Assembly (NCBI GenBank): GCA_964614375.1
Contig: CAZTLI010000362.1
Span: 1-5,855, forward strand
Source: CAZTLI01 sp964614375
Lineage (GTDB): Bacteria > Chloroflexota > Anaerolineae > Aggregatilineales > Phototrophicaceae
Reading direction: 5' to 3'
DNA length: 5,855 bases
Below the pieces are notes generated by a model. It was not told where the DNA came from and did no database searches. It saw only the letters and a list, made by a program, of their open reading frames with translations. This document shows positions 5,104 through 5,855 of this stretch, in pieces. Positions within the stretch are counted from its first letter, which is position 1. Each line of letters starts with the position of its first letter. A program made the translations under genes and the position numbers.

Positions 5104-5855
5104 ATGATTCGGAAAATACTCATTTTGTGTGCGTTATTGACAATTGGGATATTTCTAACGGCGACAGTCGCGCCCGCGCAGGATAGGCAGGCCGATTTGC
5201 AGACGGTGACACCATCGCCCACCCTTGCCGAGCCAGTCACCGTCGAAGCGAGTGATGGGCTGACCCTGGTGGGCGATTATTACCCGCTGAGCGTCAATAT
5301 GCAGCATTCAGGTGTGCTGCTCATTCACATGCTCAATAGCAATCGCAGCGCCTATGACCCGTTGATTCCCTATCTGCTCGATGCCGGGTACAGCGTGCTG
5401 AATGTCGATATGCGCGGGCACGGTGAAACGGGTGGCGCACGCGATTGGCCTTTGGCGGAACAAGATGTGCAAGTATGGATAGATTGGATGGGCGAACAAC
5501 CGAGTCTCTATCCCGAAGTGGCGATTATTGGCGGGAGCATCGGCGCGAATCTGGCGTTGATGGGTTGTAATGCCAGTGAACAGTGTGTCACAGCGATTGC
5601 ACTGTCGCCGGGTCAGGATTATACGGGTGTGATGCCCGAAAATGCGCTGTTCGCGGCGGGTGATGCGTGGTCGGCCTATTTGATTGGCTCACACGACGAT
5701 ACTTACAGCGCGCAGTCGATAGAGTGGTTCTTCGCCAATGCGCCGGGCGAGGTGGGCGCACGGTTGTATCCCGGACGGGCACACGGCACGAATCTATTTG
5801 GCAATGAACTGGAAAGCGTCAGTCACACCATCGTGAGCTGGCTGGATGAACACAC
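5104..5855 (+). CDS. Exported alpha/beta hydrolase, copy 2 (3' end outside window)
   Basis: The reading frame is open from ATG 5104 to the window end: 250 complete codons with no stop, so the C-terminus is missing. By comparison with copy 1 only a few residues should remain. A signal peptide covers residues 1-25, with an AXA-type site in VAPAQD. The hydrolase fold follows: LLIHML (72-77), VDMRGHGETGG (101-111), nucleophile elbow GGSIGA with Ser145, an acid at D198 or D199 in GSHDD, and His227 in RAHGTNLF. Residues 71-111 match copy 1 residues 64-104 at 25 of 41 positions, so the two are paralogues. The CX5C pair is kept (Cys155, Cys161), as is the following 'TAIxxSPG' stretch. A GGAG site supports the start. 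Differences after the SPG motif suggest a different substrate pocket; the substrate itself is unknown. Confidence 0.9.
   Translation, partial: MIRKILILCALLTIGIFLTATVAPAQDRQADLQTVTPSPTLAEPVTVEASDGLTLVGDYYPLSVNMQHSGVLLIHMLNSNRSAYDPLIPYLLDAGYSVLNVDMRGHGETGGARDWPLAEQDVQVWIDWMGEQPSLYPEVAIIGGSIGANLALMGCNASEQCVTAIALSPGQDYTGVMPENALFAAGDAWSAYLIGSHDDTYSAQSIEWFFANAPGEVGARLYPGRAHGTNLFGNELESVSHTIVSWLDEH

Overview
The window looks like chromosomal DNA of a free-living bacterium, most plausibly a Chloroflexota member of the Anaerolineae type. This placement is an inference from three things: an exported protein built only of PPC-like beta-sandwich repeats, exported alpha/beta hydrolases that read 'HQL' or 'HML' where the usual 'HG' stands, and a moderately GC-rich composition. 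No rRNA, tRNA, CRISPR array, transposase or phage gene is visible.

Layout. Bases 1-80 hold no complete gene, perhaps only the tail of one coming from outside. Four genes then lie on the minus strand. In their direction of transcription they are: an exported PPC-repeat protein (4031-2676), a Rob-like AraC/GyrI regulator (2621-1722), a small VOC-fold protein (1646-1275) and a class I SAM-dependent methyltransferase (1043-81). The gaps are about 54, 75 and 231 bases, so the first three could share a transcript. A continuous 12-bp hairpin lies between the PPC gene and the regulator, and a large nested palindrome (1159-1228) lies between the VOC gene and the methyltransferase. A divergent intergenic region (4032-4247) follows. 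It carries a good sigma70-like promoter facing right. To the right are two tandem, clearly paralogous exported alpha/beta hydrolases (4248-4988, and 5104 to the window end, where the second is cut). A strong intrinsic terminator separates them.

How the genes may work together. The PPC protein and both hydrolases carry export signals and probably act outside the cytoplasm, as a binding or adhesion protein and two esterase-like enzymes. The regulator-VOC pair resembles a small-molecule sensing and detoxification or resistance module. The methyltransferase has no visible link to it other than strand and order. These links are inferred from gene order. The most interesting items are the nested palindrome with its mutually exclusive alternative stem, and the duplicated hydrolase pair with a conserved CX5C motif and a terminator just before the second copy. 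I see ordinary enzyme and regulator families here and no convincing new defence or mobile system.
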